A stretch of DNA of 62,656 nucleotides from Gemmatimonadaceae bacterium (GCA_036003045.1 DASYSS010000091.1:1-62656); one strand, 5' to 3'. Shown: positions 18,634-36,239, numbered from the stretch's first letter. Translations and numbers: made by a program. Notes: generated by a model not told the origin, from the letters alone.

Positions 18634-21600
18634 TCAGAAGCTCAATTTGAAGCCGAAGTTGATGCCGCGCGGAATCGGGAAATCGCCGTAGTCGATGCCG
18701 ACGCCGCCCGAGCCGCCGACCGCCGCGTCGTTGCCGTTCGCGATCGGATCGAGGCCGGTGTAGTTCGTCCACAGGAAGACGTCCGTCGCCGTGACGAACG
18801 CGCTGGCGTTGTGGCCGATGCGCTCGGGAAGCAGATACGACAGCGTCACGTCGCGGAGCCGGAGCCAGTTGATGTTCTTCTCGATGAACAGCTCCTCGCT
18901 CATCGAGGTGTAGTAGGACGTCTGGTACGCGGGGATGATCACGATGTTGTTCGGCGTCGGATTGGCGCTGTTCTCCTTTCCGTCGCGGAGCACGCCCGGA
19001 ATGATTCGCGGCGTGTAGCGGTCGATGGTGCTCGTCGCGAGGCCGTGGACCGTGAGATAGTGCTCAGTGGCGTTGAAGACGTCGCCGCCCTTGCGGACGT
19101 CGAAGAGGAAGCTCAGCGTCGCCCGCTTCATCCGGATGTCGTTCGACACGCCGATCGTGAAGTCCGGCTGACGATCGTAGCCGCGATCGATGAAGGTGGT
19201 CGAGCGAACCGGAATGCCGGTGGTCGGATCGATCTCAAGCTGTCCGTTCTTGTTCCGGAGATAGAACAACCCGGTGAGCGACATGGTCGACAGACCAGGC
19301 TCGGTGCCGTTGCGAACGTTGCCGTACAACCACGTGTCCGAGACGTACGACTCGGGAAGCGCGTTCGGCAGCGAGACGGTCTTGCCCTTTGCCTTCGCAA
19401 AGTTGACCAGGAAGTCCCACGAGTAATCGCGTCGCTGCATCGGCGTCCCGCGAACCGATACCTCCACGCCTCGGTTCTCCGTCGACGCGCCATTCAGGTT
19501 GAACAGGATGAAGCCCGTGCCGTAGCTCTCGCGGAGGTTCTGGACGATCTGGTTCTGCGTGCGTTTGTGGTAGACCGTCGCGTCGATACCGAGGCGATTG
19601 TCGAGAAAGCCGAGCTCCGTGCCGAATTCGCTGGAATGCGCGAACTCGGGCTTGAGGTTCGGGTTCGGGCCTGTGAAGCCATAGCCGTATCCGCCGAACG
19701 AGGTCAGCTTGGCCTCGAGCGTCGTCCGATACGAGTAGGGCTGCGCGTCGCGACCAACCGAAGCAACTGCGGCCCGCAGCTTACCGGTCATGTGCTTCTT
19801 GAGCGACGGGAATGCGTCGGTGAAGATGAAGCTTCCCGACAGCGACGGATAGAAGAAGGAGTTTGCGCCGACAGGGATCGTCGACGTCCAGTCGTTTCGG
19901 CCGGTCGCGGAGAGATACAGGTAGTCGCGGAAGTTGACGGTGGCTTGCCCGAACGCGCTCACGAGGCGCCGCTGCGTGATGACCGTGCGGTCCGACTTGG
20001 CCTGAGCGTTGTTGATCGAGATGAAGTTCGGATCGAGGAAGTTGGTGCCTTCGGCACCATCGACCGTCGACTTCTGGTCGAGCACCTCATTGCCCAGCAT
20101 GCCGCTGATCGACAGGCCCCTCACGAGCGGACGTTCGTTGAGGTTGAAGAGCGTCTGCGAGGCGATGTTCCGGGTGATGTCGTCGTTGACGTCGAGGATG
20201 CCGTTCGCCGTGCCGCTCATCGCGCTTTCGGGATGGCGCAGCAGCAGATCCTGGCTCGTGTAGGCGTCGGCCCCGATGTTGGTCTTGAAGTTGCCCCACG
20301 CGAACGGAGAGAAGGTGAAGCCGGCGTTCGTGACCACGCGGTTCGTCTTGGCGTTGCTCTTGTTCTTGTTCACCGAGAAGTACGGATTGTCGACCTCGTT
20401 CGACTGCGACAGCCCCGTGATGCGCTGCCGCGTGCCGGCGGGGGTGAGCCAATTCGCCGCGTTGTTCGTGTCCGGCCACACCAGCAAGCCGAGAAGCGGA
20501 CTGTCGTCGCCCTTATAGGCTTGGTCGTTGTTCTCGTAGATGTAGTTCATCGACAGGTCCGCAATGAGCCAGGATGTGACCTGCCCCTGCGACGCTCCCG
20601 TCAGATTGATCTTGTTCATCCCCGTGTTCGGGATGACACCCTGCTGTTTGGTCGACGACGCGGAGATGCGGTACGAGAGCCTCGAGTCCGGCGCGCCGCC
20701 GCTGAACGAGAGGTTGTGCCGCTGCGTGGCCCCGGTCTGGAAGAAGTTGCCGATGTTGTTGTAGGTGTGGGTGCCGGAGGGATATGGTGTGCCGAAGTAA
20801 GTGAACGATCCGTAGCCCTCGCCCGAGATGCTGACCGTGCCGGTTGGCCCGTAGACGCTTTGAATATCCGGCTTCGCGCGGACCTGCTCGACGCGGAAGC
20901 TGTTGCTGTAGTCGAACCCACCGCCGCTGCGGCCGCGCTTCGTCGTGATGACGATCGCGCCGTTCGCCGCGTCGATACCGTAGAGGGCCGACGCCTCGGG
21001 GCCCTTGAGGACCGTGAGCGATTCGATGTCCTCGGGATTGATGTCGGCGCCGCGGTTCGTGAAGTCGACGTTGCGGTTACTGAACGCCAGCGCGGACGTC
21101 GGCGAGTCGGAGGCCAGGTTGCCGGTGTTGGTCGTCTTGTTGTCAACCGGCAGGCCGTCGACGATCATCAGCGGCTGGTTCGTGCTCGAGATCGAGCTCA
21201 CGCCGCGGATGACGATCGACGTCGAGGCACCCGGCGCACCCGATGTGCTGGTGACGTCGACCCCGGCGACACGGCCCGCCAGCGCGTTGATGAAATTCTC
21301 ACGCTGCGTCTGGGCGATGTCGCTGCCGCTGACCGTCTGCTGCGCGGTGCCGAGCTGCCGCTGTGACGCGGTCTGCCCCATCGCCGTGACGACGATGGCG
21401 TCGAGCGACGCGGCGACGCGGCGCAGCTGGACGTTGATGACATTCGCATCGCCGACCGTGCGTTCTTCGGGCGCGGTGCCGATCGATCGGAACTGAAGCA
21501 CCTGCCCGACCGCCACCCGCACGGAGTAGTTGCCGTCGTTGTTCGTCGTCGTGCCGGCTCCTGTGCCGCGCACGACGATGGAGACGCCGGGGAGCGACGT

Positions 21601-21705
21601 TCCCTGTTCACTCGTGACTCTGCCAGTGACTGTTTTCTGTTGCGCCGCCAGTGGCGCCGCGCAGAGGCACAGTCCCATCAAGGCCGTGAGCACTCTGTTC
21701 TTCAT
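18634..21705 (-). CDS. SusC/RagA-family TonB-linked outer-membrane transporter
   Basis: Outer-membrane beta-barrel powered by TonB. 1023 residues. Signal peptide 1-21 (ALMGLCLCAAPLAAQ). A carboxypeptidase-regulatory-like domain spans about 24-100 (GRVTSEQGTSLPGVSIVVRG). The plug domain follows (ALAGRVAGVDVTST; RGVSSISSTNQPLMIVDGLP, the SusC signature; ESLTVLKGPEASALYG). The rest is barrel, ending on LSF, a typical C-terminal aromatic. First gene of a susC-susD-DUF4397 operon. No anti-sigma or hybrid two-component regulator lies nearby. Confidence 0.95.
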   Translation of the reverse strand: MKNRVLTALMGLCLCAAPLAAQQKTVTGRVTSEQGTSLPGVSIVVRGTGAGTTTNNDGNYSVRVAVGQVLQFRSIGTAPEERTVGDANVINVQLRRVAASLDAIVVTAMGQTASQRQLGTAQQTVSGSDIAQTQRENFINALAGRVAGVDVTSTSGAPGASTSIVIRGVSSISSTNQPLMIVDGLPVDNKTTNTGNLASDSPTSALAFSNRNVDFTNRGADINPEDIESLTVLKGPEASALYGIDAANGAIVITTKRGRSGGGFDYSNSFRVEQVRAKPDIQSVYGPTGTVSISGEGYGSFTYFGTPYPSGTHTYNNIGNFFQTGATQRHNLSFSGGAPDSRLSYRISASSTKQQGVIPNTGMNKINLTGASQGQVTSWLIADLSMNYIYENNDQAYKGDDSPLLGLLVWPDTNNAANWLTPAGTRQRITGLSQSNEVDNPYFSVNKNKSNAKTNRVVTNAGFTFSPFAWGNFKTNIGADAYTSQDLLLRHPESAMSGTANGILDVNDDITRNIASQTLFNLNERPLVRGLSISGMLGNEVLDQKSTVDGAEGTNFLDPNFISINNAQAKSDRTVITQRRLVSAFGQATVNFRDYLYLSATGRNDWTSTIPVGANSFFYPSLSGSFIFTDAFPSLKKHMTGKLRAAVASVGRDAQPYSYRTTLEAKLTSFGGYGYGFTGPNPNLKPEFAHSSEFGTELGFLDNRLGIDATVYHKRTQNQIVQNLRESYGTGFILFNLNGASTENRGVEVSVRGTPMQRRDYSWDFLVNFAKAKGKTVSLPNALPESYVSDTWLYGNVRNGTEPGLSTMSLTGLFYLRNKNGQLEIDPTTGIPVRSTTFIDRGYDRQPDFTIGVSNDIRMKRATLSFLFDVRKGGDVFNATEHYLTVHGLATSTIDRYTPRIIPGVLRDGKENSANPTPNNIVIIPAYQTSYYTSMSEELFIEKNINWLRLRDVTLSYLLPERIGHNASAFVTATDVFLWTNYTGLDPIANGNDAAVGGSGGVGIDYGDFPIPRGINFGFKLSF

Positions 21706-22132
21706 AGTCGCGTGTACCAGGTAGGATGGTCGCGAAGGGTGCCCGTTCGTGCGCGTCGATGCGCCGCGATCATGAACGACGGGTCACCGGTGGGAGCTGC
21801 TGGACGCCAATTCCGTTCAGGCTGGACGGGGGAATCGTGGCGCCAGCCGGCATAAGTATCAAGACCGAGTCGGTACGAATTTGTGATTCATGAACTGATC
21901 AACCAATTCATCGCACTCTTCATCGCACCCATAGATCTCGTCCGAGGCGAACTCCAACGCCAACCGCGCGTCGTTGGATCTTGGATACGCTCTGCCTTAC
22001 CGCGGGTTGCGACCGGAGCATGCGACGCAAGCGCGGCCGCACGCGGGAAAAAGCGACAAGACGTATACAATTTTGTAACGCGCCCCCGGTCGCTGACACG
22101 ACGCCGGTTGCGCGGCAGAGGCGCGGCCCCGG
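21706..22132. other. Intergenic region between the arginase-like gene and susC
   Basis: No gene supported. It should contain the susC promoter on the minus strand, but I cannot pick a convincing -35/-10. An AT-rich inverted repeat, TACAA-TT-TTGTA, lies at about 22066-22078 and a TTCATGAA palindrome lies near 21887-21895; either could be an operator. The region is lower in GC than its surroundings. Confidence 0.4.
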
Positions 22133-23092
22133 CTATGGGGGTCCGCTGCGCTCGCGCACGCCCTTGACCGCGCCGAGGATCATCCGATTCAGCGCCGCGA
22201 TCGACAAGCCGCCTGGATCGCTCGGCGGAAGCGTTGCGAAACCGATCGCGGTCGCCTTCGGATATCGCGCGAAGATCCGTTCGAACAGCACCGCCAATTC
22301 CTCGCTCGACGGACCGCCCGGCACTTTGTTCACGTGCATCGACACTTCTCGCGGATCGAGCACGTCCATGTCGATGTGAACGTAAATCTTATCGACCTGT
22401 GAGTTGAGCCGATCCAACTGCGCCCAGACGGCGGGCGTGATCCGGCGAATGTCGTCGACGGATAGCTGCTGAATCTTCGAATGATCGAGGAGACCCTGCT
22501 CTAGCGGATCCGTGAGGCGAATGGCGCCCATCACCACGTCTTCGTCACGCAACGGCGGATCGAGCGTTGCGTCGAGCCGCAGATTCTCGAGCGCGCGACC
22601 GGTCGCGATGGCGACCGGCATACCGCCCATCGAGCCGCTGCGCGTCGTTTCCGGCGTGTTGAAGTCGGGATGTGCGTCGAGCCACAGCATCCCGATTCGA
22701 AGCGGGCGTCCGCTCGGATCCGAATGCTCCAATCCCGCGACCATGCCCGGCATCGACGGACACGTCGCGTACAGTCCCACCGTGAAATACCCGTCGCGCT
22801 CGTTCTTCGCGACGATCCGCGCGTAATCGCCGAGCGCCCAGCCGAGGCGCTTCCACGCGCCGTACTCGGTGTCCTGCGTCGCCGTGAGTTTCGATTCTTC
22901 GATTCGAACGGCCACCCCTCGCCTGGCAAGCGAGTCTTGAATGCCGCCGCTCGCCATCGTATTCGGTCCCTCCGACGTACCGGTCGGCGAGAACGGCTGT
23001 TTGGCGAGTGCGACTCGCACCGATTGCGCGCGAGCCGATGCCGCGATCGGAAGGACGAGCGCGAACCACAGCGCGGGTGCGAGGCGGCGCAT
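22133..23092 (-). CDS. Exported arginase/ureohydrolase-fold protein lacking one metal ligand
   Basis: 319 residues from ATG 23092. The N-terminus is a secretory signal (MRRLAPALWFALVLPIAASA, cleavage near ARAQ), which is rare in this normally cytoplasmic family. Mn-binding motifs are present in the middle and late parts: LDAHPDF (D139, H141, D143) and HIDMDVLDP (D241, D243). The first ligand motif, usually GGDHS, is replaced by GLYATCPS (106-113), so the first His is absent. Either the metal site is altered or the protein is not a true arginase. Convergence with known agmatinase or formiminoglutamase is not supported beyond the fold. It lies just after the rpoC terminator on the same strand. 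Confidence 0.8.
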   Translation of the reverse strand: MRRLAPALWFALVLPIAASARAQSVRVALAKQPFSPTGTSEGPNTMASGGIQDSLARRGVAVRIEESKLTATQDTEYGAWKRLGWALGDYARIVAKNERDGYFTVGLYATCPSMPGMVAGLEHSDPSGRPLRIGMLWLDAHPDFNTPETTRSGSMGGMPVAIATGRALENLRLDATLDPPLRDEDVVMGAIRLTDPLEQGLLDHSKIQQLSVDDIRRITPAVWAQLDRLNSQVDKIYVHIDMDVLDPREVSMHVNKVPGGPSSEELAVLFERIFARYPKATAIGFATLPPSDPGGLSIAALNRMILGAVKGVRERSGPP

Positions 23093-23129
23093 GCGACCCA
23101 AGAAACGCGCGGGCCGTGGGGGGCGCAAG

Positions 23130-23162
23130 AGAAGGGGCGAGCCCGAAGGCTCGCCCCTTTTC
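23130..23162 (-). terminator. rpoC terminator hairpin with UUCG loop
   Basis: A perfect 12-bp stem: AAGGGGCGAGCC (23132-23143) and GGCTCGCCCCTT (23148-23159). On the minus strand the loop reads TTCG closed by C-G, a very stable tetraloop. It lies 21 bases past the rpoC stop. A/T-rich flanks on both sides could allow action in either direction. Confidence 0.85.
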
Positions 23163-23180
23163 GTTCAAGAACTCGTCCGA

Positions 23181-27494
<4,314 letters not shown>

Positions 27495-27497
27495 CGT

Positions 27498-32135
<4,638 letters not shown>

Positions 32136-32282
32136 GATTCACCGGAGACCTGGCGACGGACAGATCCCCCGCGCAGACGCGCGACAGCGCGTCCGTTCGG
32201 AGGACCAGGGACTGCATGATGTTGTTGGTGCGCGAAGTATTCGTATTCACTAATGGCGCTGGGCTGAAGGAAGGGACACTGA

Positions 32283-32350
32283 GGTCACCGGTCGCCGGTC
32301 ATTGGTGTCCGGGGAAACCCGGAGACCGGAGACCGGTTACCGAAGACCGG
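32283..32350 (-). repeat. GGTCNCC heptad inverted repeat, copy 4 (4 bases past the rplL stop)
   Basis: Left arm GGTCACC, GGTCGCC, GGTCATT, GGTGTCC; centre GGGGAAACCC; right arm GGAGACC, GGAGACC, GGTTACC, GAAGACC. It sits in the 219-base rplL-rpoB spacer, directly after the rplL stop (32355-32357). In E. coli this spacer holds an attenuator and an RNase III site, so the hairpin could play that part (inference). Confidence 0.85.
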
Positions 32351-32354
32351 AGCG

Positions 32355-32747
32355 TCACTTCACTTCCACCGTCGCGCCCTGCTCTTCCAGCTTGGCTTTG
32401 ATCGACGCCGATTCGTCCTTCGTCACGCCGGCTTTGACCGTGCTCGGCGCGCTGTCGACGAGGTCCTTGGCTTCCTTCAGGCCCAGGCCGGTGATCTCGC
32501 GGACCACCTTGATGACCTGGATCTTCTTGCCGCCGGCGTCCTTGAGCAGGACGTCGAACTCGGTCTTCTCTTCCACGGCCGGAGCCGCCGCCGCGCCGCC
32601 GCCGCCGGCGGGAGCGCCGCCGACCGGGGCCGCGGCAATGGTCACGTTGAACTTGCTCTTGAAGGCATCGATCAGCTCGGCGAGCTCGAAGACGGACTTG
32701 TTGCCGATCGCTTCGAGGATCTCGTCGTTCGTCATGGTCGTAGGCAT
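32355..32747 (-). CDS. rplL: 50S ribosomal protein L7/L12
   Basis: Stalk protein that recruits translational GTPases; normally four or six copies per ribosome. 130 residues. N-terminal dimerisation domain ([20 protein letters not shown]), flexible Ala/Gly hinge ([15 protein letters not shown], about 47-61), C-terminal domain ([20 protein letters not shown]). A good SD (AGGGAG) supports the start at 32747. A terminator-like hairpin lies in the rplJ-rplL spacer upstream and a heptad repeat lies downstream. Confidence 0.97.
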   Translation of the reverse strand: MPTTMTNDEILEAIGNKSVFELAELIDAFKSKFNVTIAAAPVGGAPAGGGGAAAAPAVEEKTEFDVLLKDAGGKKIQVIKVVREITGLGLKEAKDLVDSAPSTVKAGVTKDESASIKAKLEEQGATVEVK

Positions 32748-32784
32748 CTCGTCGTTCTCCCTATGTGATAATGCAAGTCGGTCA

Positions 32785-32836
32785 ATCGTTGTCTCGGTCA
32801 GTCACTCTTTCAAAAACGGTCGGTCGACTGACCGAC
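32785..32836 (-). promoter_or_regulatory. Attenuator-like structure between rplJ and rplL
   Basis: On the minus strand, just after the rplJ stop, GTCGGTC-AGTC-GACCGAC forms a 7-bp hairpin (32819-32836) followed by CGTTTTTG, a terminator layout. The 5' arm and loop (TCGGTCAGTC) can instead pair with GACTGACCGA at about 32795-32804 further downstream, a 10-bp helix that would exclude the terminator. Two competing folds of this kind are the hallmark of attenuation, but no leader peptide or ligand site is seen. Confidence 0.5.
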
Positions 32837-33367
32837 TTATCCGGCGCCGGCTCCAGCGCTCTCTTTCTGCTGCCGCAATCCTTCCAGCGCGCCGGCGAAC
32901 ATGTACAGGATGCCGCTGAGCGCTCCGACGAACCCGGCGAGCGGCGACTGCAGTCCGGCGCCGAGCTGGGCGAGCATTTGCTCGCGCGACGGCATCGAGG
33001 CCAGCTTGGCCACCTGCGCCTTGTCGATCTTGGTTCCTTCGAATACACCGCCCTTCACCGCCGGCTTCTGGTCGTTCTCCTTGGCGAAGTCGGTGATGAC
33101 TTTGGCCGCGGCGACCGGATCCTTGGCGACGACGAGTCCTGTCGGGCCGCGCAAACGCTCGCCAATGAGGCCACTCTCGTTTACGGCGCGGAGGGCGAGC
33201 GTGTTCTTGATGACCACGTACTCGACGTTCGCCTTGCGCAGCTTGCGTCGGAGGTCGGTCATCCGCTTCACGTTGAGACCGGTGAAGTCGGTGTAATAGA
33301 GCGCCGTGGCGCTCTGCAATTTCGTCTTCAGGTCGGAGACCAGCTGTTCTTTCTCGGTGCGGTTCAT
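32837..33367 (-). CDS. rplJ: 50S ribosomal protein L10
   Basis: Base of the ribosomal stalk; anchors L7/L12 dimers through its C-terminal helix. 176 residues. Typical N-terminal part ([32 protein letters not shown]) and [16 protein letters not shown]. The ATG overlaps the rplA stop (ATGA). In many bacteria L10-L12 binds the rplJ leader to regulate this operon; the overlap with rplA leaves no separate leader here. Confidence 0.97.
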   Translation of the reverse strand: MNRTEKEQLVSDLKTKLQSATALYYTDFTGLNVKRMTDLRRKLRKANVEYVVIKNTLALRAVNESGLIGERLRGPTGLVVAKDPVAAAKVITDFAKENDQKPAVKGGVFEGTKIDKAQVAKLASMPSREQMLAQLGAGLQSPLAGFVGALSGILYMFAGALEGLRQQKESAGAGAG

Positions 33368-34071
33368 TGTGCGCTCCCTGCCATTCGGTAGAGCGTGCTG
33401 TCGATCGACACGCCGGGGCCCATGGTGCTGGAGACCGAGACGTTCTTGACGTACACGCCCTTCGAGGCCGCGGGCTTGGACCGGACGATCTGATCCATGA
33501 ACGCCGTGTAGTTGGTCTCGAGCGCGTCGATGCCGAACGACACCTTGCCGATCGGCGCGTGGACATTCCCCGCCTTGTCGACGCGGAACTCGATCTTGCC
33601 CGCCTTCGTTTCCTTGACCGCGTTCGAGATGTTGAACGTGACCGTGCCGGCTTTGGGATTCGGCATGAGTCCGCGCGGACCGAGGACGCGGCCGAGCTGG
33701 CCGAGCTGCCCCATCTGGTCCGGCGTGGCGATCAGCACGTCGAAGTCGAGCCAGCCGTCCTTGATCTTCTGAATGAACTCCGCGCCCACGTAGTCGGCGC
33801 CGGCGGTCTCGGCCTCCTTGGCCTTGTCGCCGGCGGCGATGACGAGCACGCGGACCGACTTGCCGGTTCCGGCCGGGAGAACGACGGTGCCGCGCACGAC
33901 CTGATCGGCGTGGCGCGGGTCGACGCCCAGACGGACGGCCACTTCGACGGTCTCGTCAAACTTCGCGAATGCCGATTTCTTGACGATCTCCAGCGCCACG
34001 CGGGGCTGGTACGCCGAGGCGATGTCGCGATTTTTGGCGGCCGCGTTGTACTTCTTGCCATGGTCGCGCAT
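33364..34071 (-). CDS. rplA: 50S ribosomal protein L1
   Basis: L1 forms the mobile stalk that releases E-site tRNA, and in E. coli represses the L11 operon. The start is ATG 34071, giving [21 protein letters not shown] and 235 residues; it overlaps the rplK stop by one base (TGATG), so translation is coupled. Motifs [18 protein letters not shown] and KVSFG are present. It ends four bases into rplJ. Confidence 0.97.
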   Translation of the reverse strand: MRDHGKKYNAAAKNRDIASAYQPRVALEIVKKSAFAKFDETVEVAVRLGVDPRHADQVVRGTVVLPAGTGKSVRVLVIAAGDKAKEAETAGADYVGAEFIQKIKDGWLDFDVLIATPDQMGQLGQLGRVLGPRGLMPNPKAGTVTFNISNAVKETKAGKIEFRVDKAGNVHAPIGKVSFGIDALETNYTAFMDQIVRSKPAASKGVYVKNVSVSSTMGPGVSIDSTLYRMAGSAQ

Positions 34072-34493
34072 CAGTCGACGACCTCCAAGCCCATCGATCG
34101 CGCCGCGCCGGCGACCATCATCATCGCCGACTCGATCGTGTCGCAGTTCAGGTCGGGCATCTTGATCTCGGCGATCTTGCGCACCTGGGCGCGCGTGACG
34201 CGTCCGACCTTGTTCCGGTTCGGCTGTCCCGATCCCTTGTCGATGCCCGCCTCCTTCTTCAGCAAGACGGCCGCGGGCGGCGTCTTCGTGATGAAGGTGA
34301 AGGACTTGTCGGAATAGATCGTGATTTCGACCGGGAGAATCGTATCCTGGCCCTGAGTTCGCGAATTGAACTCTTTGCAAAAGGCCATGATGTTGATGCC
34401 CTGCGGGCCGAGCGCCGTTCCCACCGGAGGGGCGGGATTGGCCTTGCCCGCGGGGATCTGCAGCTTGACGAACCCCGTGACTTTCTTGGCCAT
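34071..34493 (-). CDS. rplK: 50S ribosomal protein L11
   Basis: L11 binds the GTPase-associated centre of 23S rRNA and is needed for the RelA stringent response. 140 residues, family length. N-terminal [23 protein letters not shown], including the proline-rich thiopeptide-binding segment, and C-terminal [29 protein letters not shown] are conserved. First ribosomal gene after nusG, with a heptad repeat in the nusG-rplK spacer. Confidence 0.97.
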   Translation of the reverse strand: MAKKVTGFVKLQIPAGKANPAPPVGTALGPQGINIMAFCKEFNSRTQGQDTILPVEITIYSDKSFTFITKTPPAAVLLKKEAGIDKGSGQPNRNKVGRVTRAQVRKIAEIKMPDLNCDTIESAMMMVAGAARSMGLEVVD

Positions 34494-34570
34494 AAGACTC
34501 CTATAGACGACTTGCTAACAATCTCCCACTGGCACTGAACCGTCGGAGTGGTCGCCGACTTGCTTCCTGC

Positions 34571-34629
34571 GGTCTCCGGTCTCCGGTCGCCGGTCTCCGG
34601 GGTTTTCCGGTGACCGGTGACCTGCCACC
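34571..34629 (-). repeat. GGTCNCC heptad inverted repeat, copy 5 (5 bases past the nusG stop)
   Basis: Left arm GGTCTCC, GGTCTCC, GGTCGCC, GGTCTCC; centre GGGGTTTTCC; right arm GGTGACC, GGTGACC, TGCCACC. It lies in the nusG-rplK spacer right after the nusG stop (34635-34637). On the transcribed (minus) strand the loop reads GGAAAACCCC, so there is no T tract as expected for a standard terminator. Confidence 0.85.
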
Positions 34630-34634
34630 GCATT

Positions 34635-35192
34635 TCAGTACGCTCTCAACTGCAAGTAATCCAACTCCACCGACGTAGGCCGGCCGAACAACGAGACCGA
34701 CACCCGCACCTTGCCTTTGTCGACCATCACTTCTTCCACCGTTCCGTTGAAATCGGTGAACGGCCCTTCCGTGATGGCCACCGCCTGACCGACGAGGAAC
34801 GGAATCTCCTCCTTCGGCTCCTCCTCCTCCTGCTCGACCGCGATGCCGAGGAGGCGGTTCACTTCATCGGGCCGCAGCGGCTGCGGGAATCGCTGGTCGT
34901 GACCGACGAACTTGATCACGCCCTGGATGCCGTTCACCACGTGGGCCGTTTCCTGGTTCATCTCCATCTCGACGAGCACGTAGCCGGGATAGAGCTTGCG
35001 TTCGACGTTGACCTTCTTGCCGTTCTTGATCTCGACCACTTCCTGCGTCGGGACGAGCGCTTGGCGAATCGCGCGCGCCTCGGGCGCCCGCGCGTCGCCG
35101 TCGATCTTCCGCTGGATCAGCGAACGAACCTTGTTCTCGTGGCCCGCGGTGGTCTGGATCGCGTACCAGCGATGCTCCGCCATGGTGTTCAT
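34635..35192 (-). CDS. nusG: Transcription termination/antitermination factor NusG
   Basis: Elongation factor bridging RNA polymerase with Rho or the ribosome (S10). 185 residues. NGN domain (HRWYAIQTTAGHENKVRSLI; LYPGYVLVEMEMN; GVIKFVG) and C-terminal KOW domain (VGQAVAITEGPFTDFNGTVEEV). The ATG overlaps the secE stop (ATGA), the usual secE-nusG coupling. Confidence 0.98.
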   Translation of the reverse strand: MNTMAEHRWYAIQTTAGHENKVRSLIQRKIDGDARAPEARAIRQALVPTQEVVEIKNGKKVNVERKLYPGYVLVEMEMNQETAHVVNGIQGVIKFVGHDQRFPQPLRPDEVNRLLGIAVEQEEEEPKEEIPFLVGQAVAITEGPFTDFNGTVEEVMVDKGKVRVSVSLFGRPTSVELDYLQLRAY

Positions 35193-35452
35193 CGTCCCGC
35201 GAACAACGCTGGAATTCCTTTGATCAGCAAACCCTGAAGAATCAGATCGAGAATCGAGATGACGGCTCCGAGCGCGAGCACGAAGAGGATGATCGAGATC
35301 GTCGCCTGCTGAACCTGCGGTCGGTCCGGCCAGGTGACCTTCTTCATCTCCGCGATCACGCCGTGGTAGAACGTGACGAGACGGGAAATCGGGCCCGGTC
35401 CGGGAGCGCTTGGCGTGCCCGACCCGCCCGTGCGTACGGCAGCGTCGGCCAT
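35189..35452 (-). CDS. secE: Protein translocase subunit SecE
   Basis: Small essential subunit of SecYEG. 87 residues with one C-terminal TM (ISIILFVLALGAVISILDLIL) preceded by the amphipathic surface helix VTFYHGVIAEMKKVTWPDR, which carries the conserved KKVTWP motif. This is the single-TM form found outside enterobacteria. The start overlaps the rpmG stop by one base (TAATG). Confidence 0.95.
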   Translation of the reverse strand: MADAAVRTGGSGTPSAPGPGPISRLVTFYHGVIAEMKKVTWPDRPQVQQATISIILFVLALGAVISILDLILQGLLIKGIPALFAGR

Positions 35453-35604
35453 TACTTGGTTTCCTTATGGACCTGGTGCTTGTTGCACCGCGGGCAGTAC
35501 TTCTTCCACTCCACGCGCTCCGGATGGAGCCGCTTGTTCTTCGTCGTGAAGTAGTTCCGGTTCTTACACTCGCCGCAGGCGAGAATGATTTTCTCTCGAG
35601 GCAT
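35452..35604 (-). CDS. rpmG: 50S ribosomal protein L33
   Basis: Small E-site ribosomal protein. 50 residues from ATG 35604 ([20 protein letters not shown]). Two CxxC pairs (CGEC and CPRC) make the zinc-binding form, the version usually repressed or replaced when zinc is scarce. It lies between the tRNA cluster and secE, as in many non-enterobacterial genomes where the E. coli relative has tufB. Confidence 0.96.
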   Translation of the reverse strand: MPREKIILACGECKNRNYFTTKNKRLHPERVEWKKYCPRCNKHQVHKETK

Positions 35605-35678
35605 CTGCCAAGGACCTGAAAAAACGTGGTGCGCGTAGTTCCGCGTGGTACTGCGCGTGCTTCCTACAGAACTCTGAG

Positions 35679-35751
35679 AGCTGACGACCGGGATTGAACC
35701 GGTGACCTCACCCTTACCAAGGGTGTGCTCTACCAACTGAGCTACGTCAGC
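35679..35751 (-). tRNA. tRNA-Thr (anticodon GGT)
   Basis: 73 nt. The acceptor stem GCTGACG/CGTCAGC, D arm, anticodon stem CACCC/GGGTG with loop TTGGTAA, and T arm with GGTTCAATCC all fold. The discriminator is T and CCA is not encoded. Fourth tRNA of the cluster in transcription order. Confidence 0.97.
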
Positions 35752-35835
35752 AACCTCTTACGTCATTTCCCTGCTTACTGTTCCTCGTCCAAACGTCGCC
35801 GCCGCTTCGTGACTCGCGCGGTCCAGAGTTCACAG

Positions 35836-35908
35836 AGCGGGAGACGGGGCTCGAACCCGCGACATCAAGCTTGGAAGGCTTGCGCTCTACCAACTGAGCT
35901 ACTCCCGC
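35836..35908 (-). tRNA. tRNA-Gly (anticodon TCC)
   Basis: 73 nt. Acceptor stem GCGGGAG/CTCCCGC, anticodon stem CAAGC/GCTTG with loop CTTCCAA, T loop GTTCGAGCC. CCA is not encoded. Third tRNA of the cluster. Confidence 0.97.
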
Positions 35909-35972
35909 CGAATGACCCGCCCTCTCCCTGTTCTCGCGCTCTACTCCGGCCGAACCGTTGTGTGCCACCAAA

Positions 35973-36057
35973 TGGTGGGGGAAGGATTCGAACCTTCGTA
36001 GGGCGTAAACCCGGCAGATTTACAGTCTGCTGCCATTAGCCACTCGGCCACCCCACC
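35973..36057 (-). tRNA. tRNA-Tyr (anticodon GTA)
   Basis: 85 nt, a class II tRNA with a long variable arm. Acceptor stem GGTGGGG/CCCCACC, anticodon stem GCAGA/TCTGC with loop CTGTAAA, T loop GTTCGAATCC, discriminator A. CCA is not encoded. Second tRNA of the cluster. Confidence 0.97.
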
Positions 36058-36139
36058 GGAGTGTTCCGCGTTCCATCAAACCATCCGCTACTGCTCGCTC
36101 TCGCTCACACGAAAAATCGCCTTCCAGCCCGATCTCTAG

Positions 36140-36212
36140 AGCTGACGGCGAGAATCGAACTCGCAACCGCCTGATTACAAATCAGGTGCTCTGCCAATTG
36201 AGCTACGTCAGC
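36140..36212 (-). tRNA. tRNA-Thr (anticodon TGT)
   Basis: 73 nt. Acceptor stem GCTGACG/CGTCAGC identical to that of the other tRNA-Thr, anticodon stem CCTGA/TCAGG with loop TTTGTAA, T loop GTTCGATTC. CCA is not encoded. First gene after the promoter at 36240-36268. Confidence 0.97.
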
Positions 36213-36239
36213 AGACGGCCATTTTTTAGCGAGACTCGT

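Noticed and set aside
18811..21366. Plus-strand open frame of 851 codons opposite susC
   Set aside because: SusC motifs on the minus strand are decisive, and the antisense product has no recognisable domain.
21883..22167. Small plus-strand open frame upstream of susC
   Set aside because: Composition is not protein-like past residue 40, it overlaps the arginase-like gene, and it has no ribosome binding site.
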